The position numbers were made by a program, and so were the translations under genes. Shown piece after piece: positions 1 through 4,509 of a stretch of 5,079 nucleotides of DNA; positions within the stretch are counted from its first letter, which is position 1, and each line of letters starts with the position of its first letter. The notes below the pieces were generated by a model. The model made no database searches, was not told where the DNA came from, and was given only the letters and a program-made list of their open reading frames with translations. Source of the DNA: an uncultured Candidatus Melainabacteria bacterium (GTDB lineage: Bacteria; Cyanobacteriota; Vampirovibrionia; Gastranaerophilales; Gastranaerophilaceae); assembly GCA_934747335.1 (NCBI GenBank), contig CAKVGS010000062.1, forward strand, positions 1-5,079, given 5' to 3'.

Positions 1-3
1 AGA

Positions 4-19
4 GTGCAATTCTTTGCAC
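4..19. other. Small perfect hairpin in the leader
   Basis: GTGCAA (4-9) and TTGCAC (14-19) form a perfect 6-bp stem with the 4-nt loop TTCT. No T-run follows, so it is not a convincing terminator. It may be the 3' hairpin of a gene lying upstream of the window, or a leader element of the scaffold transcript. The 11-nt string CATTAACTTTA just after it recurs immediately upstream of the ribosome-binding site of the gene at 2681. Confidence 0.3.
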
Positions 20-51
20 CATTAACTTTAACCTAATTTATGCCTATCAAC

Positions 52-80
52 TCTCGCAAAGGGCGAGGGAAGAAAATTTA
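52..80. repeat. Degenerate copy of the CCCTC...GAGGG repeat (family B remnant)
   Basis: The stretch CTCTCGCAAAGGGCGAGGG followed by AAGAAAATTTA resembles the right part of the GC-rich hairpin repeats at 1914-1957 (CTCTCCCACAAGGGGCGAGGGG, then AAATTTA) and 4856-4877. The left arm is degraded here. It lies in the 5' leader of the scaffold gene and accounts for an in-frame upstream extension (codons 40-99) that would otherwise look like an N-terminus. Confidence 0.5.
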
Positions 81-85
81 TAAAA

Positions 86-94
86 AAGAAAGGA
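86..94 (+). promoter_or_regulatory. Ribosome-binding site that fixes the scaffold start at 100
   Basis: AAGAAAGGA lies 5 nt upstream of ATG 100. The identical nonamer stands 4-5 nt upstream of the starts at 849 (835-843), 2083 (2069-2077) and 2681 (2668-2676). The in-frame ATG at 40 has no such site and lies beside a repeat remnant. The start at 100 is therefore strongly preferred. Confidence 0.85.
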
Positions 95-99
95 AATTT

Positions 100-717
100 A
101 TGGAAGAAATTTTAGAAAATGTGCAAGAGCCGGAAACGGTTTCCGAAAACTCTTGTTCTCAAAAAGAAGAAGGACAAGCAGAAAAAGTTTCTGAAGAGAA
201 AACTGATTTACAAGCCCCTTCTGAGCTCATTTTAGGAAAATTCAAATCAGTAGAAGATTTGACAAAAGCTTACAAAGAGCTTGAAAAATTTCAAGGCACT
301 CAATCTGAAGAACTTGGTCTATTAAGGCAAAAAGCCACGTTATCAGAAGATTTAATCAAGGCTTGGGAACATCAACAAACAATTGAAAAAGCGAAAGAAA
401 GTTTACAGCAAGTCGCACAGAAATACAATTCGCCGCAATACTTTCAAGATCCGTCTTTTAGGGAAATCTACAAGGAAGCATATTTAGCATTAGGCGAAAA
501 CTTAGACAGCGATAGGTTAGTAAAGCTGATTGAAGATTATGTGACCTCTCGAATTTTTGCAAAAGAAAAATCTCAAGCTAAGCAAAAAGAGAACAATTCT
601 GCAATAGATACAATGAAGTTTTCTAAAAATGAGGTTTCTTCACTAACTCCGCCTAAAAAAAGGCTGGATGAGATGACAGAGAAGGAAGTGGATGAGCTGT
701 TGGAAAGACTTTTGTAA
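100..717 (+). CDS. Capsid assembly scaffolding protein
   Basis: This is a 205-residue acidic, charged, helix-rich protein of the kind that templates procapsid assembly and is absent from the mature head. Residues 1-40 are a Glu/Ser-rich disordered tail. Residues 44-66 (GKFKSVEDLTKAYKELEKF) match the 'GKYKSVEELxKAYxELE' pattern common in tailed-phage scaffolds. Residues 70-110 are predicted coiled coil, and 112-152 form a helical block (YFQDPSFREIYKEAYLALG, then a LxSDRLVKLIEDYVTSRI-like helix). The C-terminal end (PPKKRLDEMTEKEVDELLERLL) is basic then amphipathic, as expected for the coat-binding helix of scaffolds. There are no catalytic motifs. It lies directly upstream of the MCP gene, the usual position. 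An in-frame ATG at 40 would add 20 basic residues, but these derive from a repeat remnant and lack a ribosome site. The scaffold assignment rests on composition, motif and position, because such proteins diverge quickly. Confidence 0.8.
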   Translation: MEEILENVQEPETVSENSCSQKEEGQAEKVSEEKTDLQAPSELILGKFKSVEDLTKAYKELEKFQGTQSEELGLLRQKATLSEDLIKAWEHQQTIEKAKESLQQVAQKYNSPQYFQDPSFREIYKEAYLALGENLDSDRLVKLIEDYVTSRIFAKEKSQAKQKENNSAIDTMKFSKNEVSSLTPPKKRLDEMTEKEVDELLERLL

Positions 718-728
718 AAAGTCTTTCC
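702..728 (+). promoter_or_regulatory. Perfect 12-bp hairpin across the scaffold stop codon
   Basis: GGAAAGACTTTT (702-713) pairs without mismatch with AAAAGTCTTTCC (717-728) around the 3-nt loop GTA. The TAA stop (715-717) lies in the loop and at the base of the right arm. CAAAATTG rather than a T-run follows, so a classical rho-independent terminator is unlikely. A transcript-stabilising 3' hairpin, an RNase processing site or a partial attenuator between scaffold and capsid is more plausible. The structure is seen; its function is inferred. Confidence 0.6.
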
Positions 729-740
729 CAAAATTGACAA

Positions 741-803
741 TGAAAAATTGAAAATTGAAAATTTTATTAATTATTTTCCATTTTCCACTTTCCATTTTCA
801 ATT
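741..803. repeat. Palindromic repeat family A, copy 1
   Basis: This is an imperfect inverted repeat built of TGAAAATT / TGGAAAAT units. The left arm is TGAAAAATTGAAAATTGAA (741-759). The right arm is a run of TTTTCCA / CTTTCCA units ending TTTTCAATT (771-803). The two arms differ mainly by changes that keep G-U pairing in RNA. It fills the scaffold-MCP gap and stops about 30 nt before the MCP ribosome site. Its reverse complement matches 1756-1819 with two substitutions and one 1-nt gap over 64 columns. Confidence 0.85.
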
Positions 804-848
804 AATAACAGCGTCAAATCTGCTTCCAGAACAAAAGAAAGGATTATC

Positions 849-1739
849 ATGACTGATTCAAAACAATTAATTGCAACAGCTTTTACAAAAGCGTTCAACA
901 AACATTTTTACAATGAGCTTGTAATCGGCAAACTTGCTCATTCTGAATTAAAAAACAACATTAACAAAGGCGATGAAGTTGATGTTACAATGCCGGGACT
1001 TTTAACACTATTTGATTATGATGGTGGTGATTTGCCAAACGCAGAAATGGCAACACTTTCTACTTGCAAAGTTAAAATTGATAGAGGTAAAGCATTCCAT
1101 TTTGAATTATCAGAAATGGAAGAAAAAATGCTAAAAGCATCTGTTAGTGCAAACGAGCAAGTAGAATTAGCAAAAGACTATACAAGTGATGCAATCAAGC
1201 AATTTGCAGCTGCCGTAGATACAGCTTATGCAAACTTATACACAAGAGCCGGTCACTATTTAGACAACAGCGGTGAAGCAATCACCTTAACACCTGCTGT
1301 TGCGAAAGATATTTTTGCATACATGCAAGCAAAATTCCAACGCGGTGACGGTAAAGGTCATACGAACTGGATTGATGGTTCAATGGTTTGTGTAATTCCG
1401 CCAGAGTACCAATTCTATTTAGGTAAAATGGAAGATTTGAAATACACAGAAACAGGTAAAAACGAATTGAAAAAAGGTTACATCGGCTCTCTTTGCGGTT
1501 GGGAAATTCTTGTTTCAAATAACATTGCACAACCGGAAGACGGCGTTTTCTATCCGTTATTTGGCGTAAAAGGCAAAACACTTGCCGGCGGTATTTCTTC
1601 AGATTTGAACACAACTTCTTATGTACCTGAAAAGAATTTTAACACTTGTTATAAAGGTTACGGCTTGTATGGTGTTGGTGCGCCAAGAGCAGATTATTTG
1701 GGTACAGTTAAAGTTAAGGCAGAGTTGGCGTTGGGATAA
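849..1739 (+). CDS. Major capsid protein (HK97-fold type, inferred)
   Basis: This 296-residue protein would form the hexamers and pentamers of the head shell. Residues 1-40 form the N-arm. Residues 41-64 (GDEVDVTMPGLLTLFDYDGGDLP) look like the early beta segment and extended loop of HK97-fold coats. Residues 82-131 include FHFELSEMEEKML and a long helix (AIKQFAAAVDTAYANLY) corresponding to the spine-helix region. CVIPPEYQFYL (181-191) and GYIGSLCGWEILVSNNI (210-226) match the 'V-PP-y..L' and 'G-I...G..I..S..l' blocks seen after the helix in many phage coats. The C-terminus (267-293, with LYGVGAPRADYLGTVKVKAE) gives the closing strands. Length (about 300), order after a scaffold gene, and a strong AAGAAAGGA site 5 nt before ATG all agree. 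There is no N-terminal prohead protease or delta domain, consistent with a separate scaffold. The gene is intact, with family A repeats on both sides in opposite orientation. The fold is inferred without a structure search. Confidence 0.85.
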   Translation: MTDSKQLIATAFTKAFNKHFYNELVIGKLAHSELKNNINKGDEVDVTMPGLLTLFDYDGGDLPNAEMATLSTCKVKIDRGKAFHFELSEMEEKMLKASVSANEQVELAKDYTSDAIKQFAAAVDTAYANLYTRAGHYLDNSGEAITLTPAVAKDIFAYMQAKFQRGDGKGHTNWIDGSMVCVIPPEYQFYLGKMEDLKYTETGKNELKKGYIGSLCGWEILVSNNIAQPEDGVFYPLFGVKGKTLAGGISSDLNTTSYVPEKNFNTCYKGYGLYGVGAPRADYLGTVKVKAELALG

Positions 1740-1755
1740 GAACGTCGTTAAACCC

Positions 1756-1819
1756 AATTGAAAATGGAAAGTGGAAAATGGAAAATTATTAATAAAATTT
1801 TCAATTTTCCATTTGTTCA
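1756..1819. repeat. Palindromic repeat family A, copy 2 (inverted relative to copy 1)
   Basis: AATTGAAAATGGAAAGTGG, GAAAATTATTAATAAAATT and TTCAATTTTCCATTTGTTCA in sequence make a near-perfect reverse complement of 741-803. Two substitutions and a single-nucleotide gap separate them. It begins 17 nt after the MCP stop. Copies 1 and 2 thus bracket the MCP gene as long inverted repeats about 1 kb apart. Confidence 0.9.
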
Positions 1820-1833
1820 ATATTTTAGTATTT

Positions 1834-1874
1834 GTGGATTGCCACGAGAACCAAAGGTTCTCTCGCAATGACAG
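1834..1874. repeat. Dispersed palindromic repeat of the GGATTGC...GCAATGAC type (family C)
   Basis: GTGGATTGCCACGAGAACC, AAA and GGTTCTCTCGCAATGACAG follow each other. AGAACC (1847-1852) pairs with GGTTCT (1856-1861) around AAA, and TTGC/GCAA extends the stem imperfectly. This pattern (reverse complement: GTCATTGCGAG...GCAATCCAC) resembles a type of short dispersed palindrome found in many bacterial genomes. It suggests chromosomal rather than free phage DNA. Nothing here codes. Confidence 0.65.
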
Positions 1875-1912
1875 CTCATTTAAAATGTGTTGCGCCAGGT
1901 CATTGACTAAAT

Positions 1913-1957
1913 AACCCCTCACCCCTACCCCTCTCCCACAAGGGGCGAGGGGAAATT
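1913..1957. repeat. GC-rich hairpin repeat family B, intact copy
   Basis: CCCCTC (1928-1933) pairs with GAGGGG (1947-1952). Inside, CCC (1935-1937) pairs with GGG from 1942-1945 around ACAA, leaving one T-C mismatch. It is preceded by ACCCCTCACCCCTACC. A relative at 4804-4877 carries an extra hairpin inserted between the ACCC and TACCC parts, and a remnant is at 52-80. GC content is far above the surrounding genes. Confidence 0.7.
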
Positions 1958-2033
1958 TATCTAGAAGCAATCCATAAAAAATTTACTGACTCGCTATCAT
2001 TTCAATATAATTGAAAAATTTATTATGAACGTA

Positions 2034-2064
2034 ATGTCTTAACGACTCAACGACTTAAAGACAT
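2034..2064. repeat. Period-8 tandem repeat inside a 7-bp stem, upstream of the gene at 2083
   Basis: ATGTCTT (2034-2040) pairs with AAGACAT (2058-2064). The loop holds the tandem octamers AACGACTC (2041-2048) and AACGACTT (2049-2056). Read on the minus strand these are AAGTCGTT GAGTCGTT, the same AAGTNNNT/GAGTNNNT layout as the octamers at 3421-3444. The stem ends 4 nt before the AAGAAAGGA ribosome site, so it forms the leader of the decoration-like gene. Confidence 0.55.
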
Positions 2065-2082
2065 CAAAAAGAAAGGATTTTT

Positions 2083-2469
2083 ATGACAAGAGATATAATT
2101 AATGTTCAATATCCGACTTTAGACCACACAGAATCAGTGGCAAATATCGGAATTACAAAAACTACTGTTGTGCAAGCAAATGGAATTACAATTGCTGATG
2201 CGTTTTCTAACAAAAATAATTCACTTTTTATTGTAATTGACTCAACTTCAACTGCTTCCTCTTTGTTAACAGTAAAAGCCGGAGATGCTTATCCAAATTC
2301 AATGTTAGGTGATATTGTAATTGAATTACCAAAAGGTATTTCGGCAATTCAAATTCAGGATTTGTCAAGATTTGAAAAAGCCGATGGGTCTATTGATTTA
2401 GATTTCGCTCAAGGGTTTGTTGGTACAATTTTTGCAATCGCTAAGTGGGCAGGGGTAAGAACGGTTTAG
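2083..2469 (+). CDS. Small virion protein, probable head decoration or head-fibre protein
   Basis: This 128-residue protein is beta-rich and lacks signal peptide, membrane segment or catalytic motif. After a short polar N-terminus (1-20) come alternating strands: TKTTVVQANGITIADAF (25-41), NNSLFIVIDST (45-55), a serine/threonine turn, LLTVKAGDAYPNSMLGDIVIELP (61-83), ISAIQIQDLSRFEKADGSIDLDF (86-108) and GFVGTIFAIAKWAGV (111-125). The 'NNSLFIVI...LTVKAGDAYPN' layout is what small immunoglobulin-like or jelly-roll decoration proteins of phage heads show. Position directly after the MCP is also typical for them. The start has the shared AAGAAAGGA site 5 nt upstream. The gene ends 2 nt before a strong hairpin. 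The virion role is well supported by context; the exact role (outer decoration versus fibre or minor head protein) is not. Confidence 0.6.
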   Translation: MTRDIINVQYPTLDHTESVANIGITKTTVVQANGITIADAFSNKNNSLFIVIDSTSTASSLLTVKAGDAYPNSMLGDIVIELPKGISAIQIQDLSRFEKADGSIDLDFAQGFVGTIFAIAKWAGVRTV

Positions 2470-2471
2470 TT

Positions 2472-2496
2472 GAAATGGGGGCTATGCCCCCATTTC
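2472..2496 (+). terminator. Strong 11-bp hairpin after the decoration-like gene
   Basis: GAAATGGGGGC (2472-2482) pairs perfectly with GCCCCCATTTC (2486-2496) around the loop TAT, starting 2 nt past the TAG stop. The stem has a run of six G-C pairs. Only TTAA follows, so the T-tract is poor. It could be a leaky intrinsic terminator or a 3' stabiliser that lowers expression of the downstream genes relative to the capsid proteins. Confidence 0.6.
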
Positions 2497-2498
2497 TT

Positions 2499-2646
2499 AA
2501 TGGAAAATTGAAAGTGGAAAATGGAAAATTGTTAAAAAAAGTCAATAAGTAGATGAGTTCGTTTTTTGTTACTATACATTATAAAACTAGTTTAATTTTG
2601 AACAAGTTTAAAATAATTTTCAATTTTCCACTTTCAATTTTCCATT
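2499..2646. repeat. Family A palindrome, copy 3, with an 84-nt loop
   Basis: The arms 2499-2530 (AATGGAAAATTGAAAGTGG, then AAAATGGAAAATT) and 2615-2646 are complementary at 31 of 32 positions, a longer and cleaner pairing than in copies 1 and 2. The loop (2531-2614) starts with GTCAATAAGT AGATGAGT, related to the period-8 repeats, and contains the palindrome AAACTAGTTT (2584-2593). No coding frame is present. The element fills the gap between the genes at 2083 and 2681 and ends 21 nt before the next ribosome site. Confidence 0.85.
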
Positions 2647-2680
2647 TGCATTCCCATTAACTTTAAGAAGAAAGGATATT

Positions 2681-2875
2681 ATGTATAAGATTAAGTATTT
2701 ACCGACAGGAAATGTTTTTGTTTTACCTAAAGATGATGCTATGGCACTCAAAGAAAAAAGTCCGAGTGATTATCAAATCATAGAAAAAAATGGGCGCAAG
2801 GTAAAAGATAAAATTAAGCCGAAAATTAAGGAGGATGAAAACTCTATTTTTTCAAAAGTAGTTGAAAAGGAGTAG
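2681..2875 (+). CDS. Small basic phage protein of unknown function
   Basis: This is a 64-residue protein. MYKIKYLPTGNVFVLPKDDAM (1-21) looks like a compact beta-hairpin followed by a short helix (ALKEKSP). YQIIEKNGRK then gives a further strand. The rest (41-64) is lysine- and glutamate-rich (KVKDKIKPKIKEDENS...) and probably disordered. The 'VFVLPKDDA...L....P..Y.II' pattern resembles small uncharacterised proteins encoded between capsid and connector genes in phages, but I do not recognise a named family. AAGAAAGGA lies 4 nt before ATG, which supports real translation. The 3' end carries the ribosome site of the lysozyme-like gene (AAAAGGAG, 2865-2872, overlapping its last codons). The two are probably co-transcribed and translationally coupled. 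It is not DNA- or lipid-binding by any motif I can see. Confidence 0.6.
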   Translation: MYKIKYLPTGNVFVLPKDDAMALKEKSPSDYQIIEKNGRKVKDKIKPKIKEDENSIFSKVVEKE

Positions 2876-2878
2876 TGT

Positions 2879-3364
2879 ATGAAGTTTTTAGATGCATTAG
2901 CAAAAATGGAATCAGGCGGAAATTATAAAGCTTTTAACAAATATGGTTATGCAGGCAAGTATCAAATGGGCGAAATGGCGATGATTGACGCAGGTTACTA
3001 TATCAAAAAAGGGAATTTTAACAATGATTGGAGTGGAATTTTTACCGGAAAAGACGGAGTTTATTCAATAACGGATTTTCTTAATAATCCACAAGCGCAA
3101 GAAAACGCGCAAATAATTTTCAAAAAGCGTCAATGGGGATATTTAAAGGCAGTTGGCGCAGATAAATATATAGGAAAAGTGATAAACGGTTATACAATAA
3201 CAAAATCAGGATTACTGGCGGGTGCACATTTGAAGGGTGCAGGTTGTGTAATTAATTATTTGAAATCTGATGGAAAGAATAACGCGTGCGATGCGTTTGG
3301 AACATCAGTCGAAACGTACATGAAGAAGTTTGCAGGATATGATGTTTCAGAAATTTGCGGGTGA
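2879..3364 (+). CDS. Lysozyme-like lytic transglycosylase/muramidase, probably virion-associated
   Basis: This 161-residue single-domain protein has the lysozyme fold signature. ALAKMESGGNYKAFN (6-20) supplies the likely catalytic Glu11 in the 'ESGGNY' motif. YGYAGKYQMGEMAMIDAGYY (22-41) matches the 'GKYQMG...DAGYY' block of phage and bacterial transglycosylase-like proteins, comparable to GRYQ in soluble lytic transglycosylases. NDWSGIFTGKDG (49-60), FLNNPQAQE (67-75) and GLLAGAHLKGAG (111-122) followed by GTSVETYMKKFAGYDV (141-156) complete the pattern. It would cleave glycan strands of peptidoglycan. There is no signal peptide and no transmembrane segment, and no holin neighbour is visible. 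Encoding inside the head cassette favours a virion-carried entry enzyme over an endolysin, but either is possible. Cysteines 123, 137 and 160 lie in the C-terminal half. The start is 3 nt after the previous stop, with AAAAGGAG 6 nt upstream. A perfect hairpin spans its stop. Confidence 0.75.
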   Translation: MKFLDALAKMESGGNYKAFNKYGYAGKYQMGEMAMIDAGYYIKKGNFNNDWSGIFTGKDGVYSITDFLNNPQAQENAQIIFKKRQWGYLKAVGADKYIGKVINGYTITKSGLLAGAHLKGAGCVINYLKSDGKNNACDAFGTSVETYMKKFAGYDVSEICG

Positions 3365-3376
3365 TATCGCAAATTT
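3351..3376 (+). promoter_or_regulatory. Perfect 9-bp hairpin enclosing the stop codon of the lysozyme-like gene
   Basis: AAATTTGCG (3351-3359) pairs with CGCAAATTT (3368-3376). The 8-nt loop GGTGATAT contains the TGA stop (3362-3364). No T-tract follows. It parallels the stop-spanning hairpin of the scaffold gene at 702-728, which suggests a shared 3'-end design rather than coincidence. The function is inferred. Confidence 0.5.
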
Positions 3377-3412
3377 AGAATATTAAAGATGAATGGAAAA
3401 TTGTTTAAACGT

Positions 3413-3444
3413 CAATAAATGAATAGGTGAATGAGTGAATAAGT
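3413..3444. repeat. Tandem octamer array GAATNRGT
   Basis: CAATAAAT, GAATAGGT, GAATGAGT and GAATAAGT follow each other without spacing. A reverse-oriented version at 3680-3704 reads, on the minus strand, TAATCAGT GAATAGGT GAATAAGT T. It lacks exactly one 8-nt unit compared with this array, as expected from slippage. There is no coding role. Confidence 0.65.
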
Positions 3445-3506
3445 TTGTTTAAAATTTCTTTGGTGAAACCTGCGTTAGCAATTTTTCTAACAAATAAGAT
3501 TAATCT

Positions 3507-3526
3507 CCTTCCCTGATTAGGGAAGG
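3507..3526. repeat. CCTTCCCT...AGGGAAGG hairpin repeat
   Basis: CCTTCCCT (3507-3514) pairs perfectly with AGGGAAGG (3519-3526) around GATT, and TTGGGATGGGT follows. This GC-rich unit with a GGTTGGG.TGGGT tail looks like a dispersed intergenic repeat rather than a terminator, since no T-run follows on either side of the stem. Confidence 0.6.
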
Positions 3527-3576
3527 TTGGGATGGGTATTTATTGAAGGAAATCATTTTCATTTTCCATTTTTTGA

Positions 3577-3637
3577 AACCCACCCGTATTCGTAAGGCTC
3601 AGTACAACCTCGCCAACGGCTACGACCTCCCTATCAA
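3577..3637. repeat. GC-rich repeat with imperfect 11-bp hairpin
   Basis: CCCACCCGTATTCGTAAGG begins an unusually GC-rich stretch. Its 3' half has ACGACCTCCCT (3612-3622) pairing with AGGGCGGTTGT (3627-3637) around ATCA, with one G-T wobble and one mismatch. Composition differs sharply from the AT-rich genes. The CCCACCC start and CTCCCTATCAAGGG core are reverse-oriented relatives of the element at 3507-3536. There is no credible gene on either strand. Confidence 0.5.
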
Positions 3638-3679
3638 GGGCGGTTGTTAATGCAAATTGCGTCAAAAAATCTTAATACG

Positions 3680-3704
3680 AACTTATTCACCTATTCACTG
3701 ATTA
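3680..3704. repeat. Inverted copy of the octamer array
   Basis: The reverse complement reads TAATCAGTGAATAGGTGAAT then AAGTT. It matches 3421-3445 except for the absence of one octamer (GAGTGAAT). Together the two arrays form an inverted pair flanking the two GC-rich hairpins, giving the gap 3365-3767 a nested layout. Confidence 0.55.
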
Positions 3705-3722
3705 GTTTATTTGCAATTGTTC

Positions 3723-3735
3723 GAGTTAGTAACTC
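3723..3735. promoter_or_regulatory. 13-nt perfect palindrome upstream of the adaptor gene
   Basis: GAGTTA G TAACTC is a perfect inverted repeat with a 1-nt centre, 32 nt before ATG 3768. The size and symmetry would suit a dimeric repressor operator or part of a small hairpin. No matching second site or convincing promoter is visible, so this is only a candidate. Confidence 0.25.
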
Positions 3736-3767
3736 ATGTTTTTTGACATAAATTTTAAGGAGTAAAT

Positions 3768-4427
3768 ATGACATTAACTTTATTAGATTTATATAATACG
3801 GCTGCAACGCAAGAATGGTCAATGTATGACAACGATGCGGCTTCAGGTGATGAATTTGAAAAATCTCTCGTGTTAGCTTTAAATAAAGCGTTGCAGGAAA
3901 TTCTTTATTCTTATGAATTTAGTTTTCGTAATAGAACGCATATTTTGTTTACTATTCCGCGAATCAATGCGTATGATTTGCCTAGCGGTATGATTAAGAA
4001 AAATTTGGACGGTGATTATTGTGTTAAACTCGGAACAAAATTCTTAAAACGAATTGAAACTCCTGAAAATTTGGATGAAAAATCAGGTATTCCGGAAGGT
4101 TTTTATTTAAATAATGATAAAATTTATTTTTATCCAACACCAAAGGAACAGTCAATTGTAACGATTGATTATATTACATTGAGTATCGGAGAAAACAAAG
4201 ACGACGAAGAAATTTTCACGCTTAAAGAAGATGATGATGTTGTTTCTGTGCCAACGCATTTAGAGGAATTATTGAAAAATGCAGTTATTTCAAGAGCAAT
4301 GCTGAATTCTATCGCGTCAGAAAGTGATGAGAATTTTTCTGCTTATAAAAAACAGTCTGAAACCGCGTATAGATTATTGGTAAAATATGCGAAAGGAGTT
4401 GATGGCGAAAAAAAGATTTGTTTGTAA
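3768..4427 (+). CDS. Head-tail adaptor / head completion protein
   Basis: This 219-residue protein would form the ring docking below the portal and linking head to tail. The N-terminal helical part (1-50: TLLDLYNTAATQEWSMYD, then FEKSLVLALNKALQEILYSYEF) is followed by a beta-rich middle: TIPRINAYDLPSGMIKK (62-78), KFLKRIETPEN (91-101), IPEGFYLNNDKIYFYPTPK (108-126) and VTIDYITLSIG (131-141). A C-terminal helical bundle (VPTHLEELLKNAVISRAMLN, 161-180, then SAYKKQSETAYRLLVKYAKG) follows. The 'Y.LP.g', 'yfyPtP', 'v.i.Y' and 'vP....el..nav..ra' order is that of gp11/tail-tubular-A or SU10-type adaptor proteins. The length fits these families. AAGGAG lies 5 nt upstream of ATG. It is separated from the lysozyme-like gene by 403 nt of repeats, unusual for a head module. 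No tail gene follows. The specific adaptor family cannot be settled by eye. Confidence 0.7.
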   Translation: MTLTLLDLYNTAATQEWSMYDNDAASGDEFEKSLVLALNKALQEILYSYEFSFRNRTHILFTIPRINAYDLPSGMIKKNLDGDYCVKLGTKFLKRIETPENLDEKSGIPEGFYLNNDKIYFYPTPKEQSIVTIDYITLSIGENKDDEEIFTLKEDDDVVSVPTHLEELLKNAVISRAMLNSIASESDENFSAYKKQSETAYRLLVKYAKGVDGEKKICL

Positions 4428-4509
4428 AATTGTTTTGAGTTTTTAGAAATGCGATTGACAAAATGTGTATATAAATGTAAATGCATAGGCTGATTGTTGT
4501 TAAGTTATT

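Larger units (their letters stand above)
3392..3570. repeat. Family A copy 4, reduced half-arms split by other repeats
   Basis: AATGGAAAATTGTTTA (3392-3407) matches the inner end of copy 3's left arm. Like copy 3 it is followed by GTCAATAA (3411-3418). A reverse-oriented fragment, CATTTTCATTTTCCATT (3554-3570), lies about 150 nt downstream. Only a 10-nt core (3392-3401 with 3561-3570) pairs perfectly. It looks like a family A element whose interior was replaced or expanded by the period-8 array and the 3507-3526 hairpin. Confidence 0.5.

Noticed and set aside
734..770. TTGACA at 734 as a capsid promoter
   Set aside because: At 17-nt spacing the -10 position reads GAAAAT, a poor match; the string is part of the family A repeat.
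1282..1614. Reverse-strand open frame of 110 codons
   Set aside because: It lies wholly inside the well-supported capsid gene on the opposite strand, has no ribosome site, and its product is Cys/Arg/Leu-rich and unlike a folded protein.
1599..1970. Reverse-strand open frame of 123 codons
   Set aside because: It runs through the 3' end of the capsid gene and three repeat elements; the product reads as translated repeat DNA.
3540..3670. Reverse-strand open stretch of about 40 codons across the GC-rich repeat
   Set aside because: It has only a TTG start without a ribosome site, and its sequence is entirely repeat-derived.
3743..3771. TTGACA at 3743 as an adaptor promoter
   Set aside because: A properly spaced -10 would fall on the start codon, so transcription would begin inside the gene.
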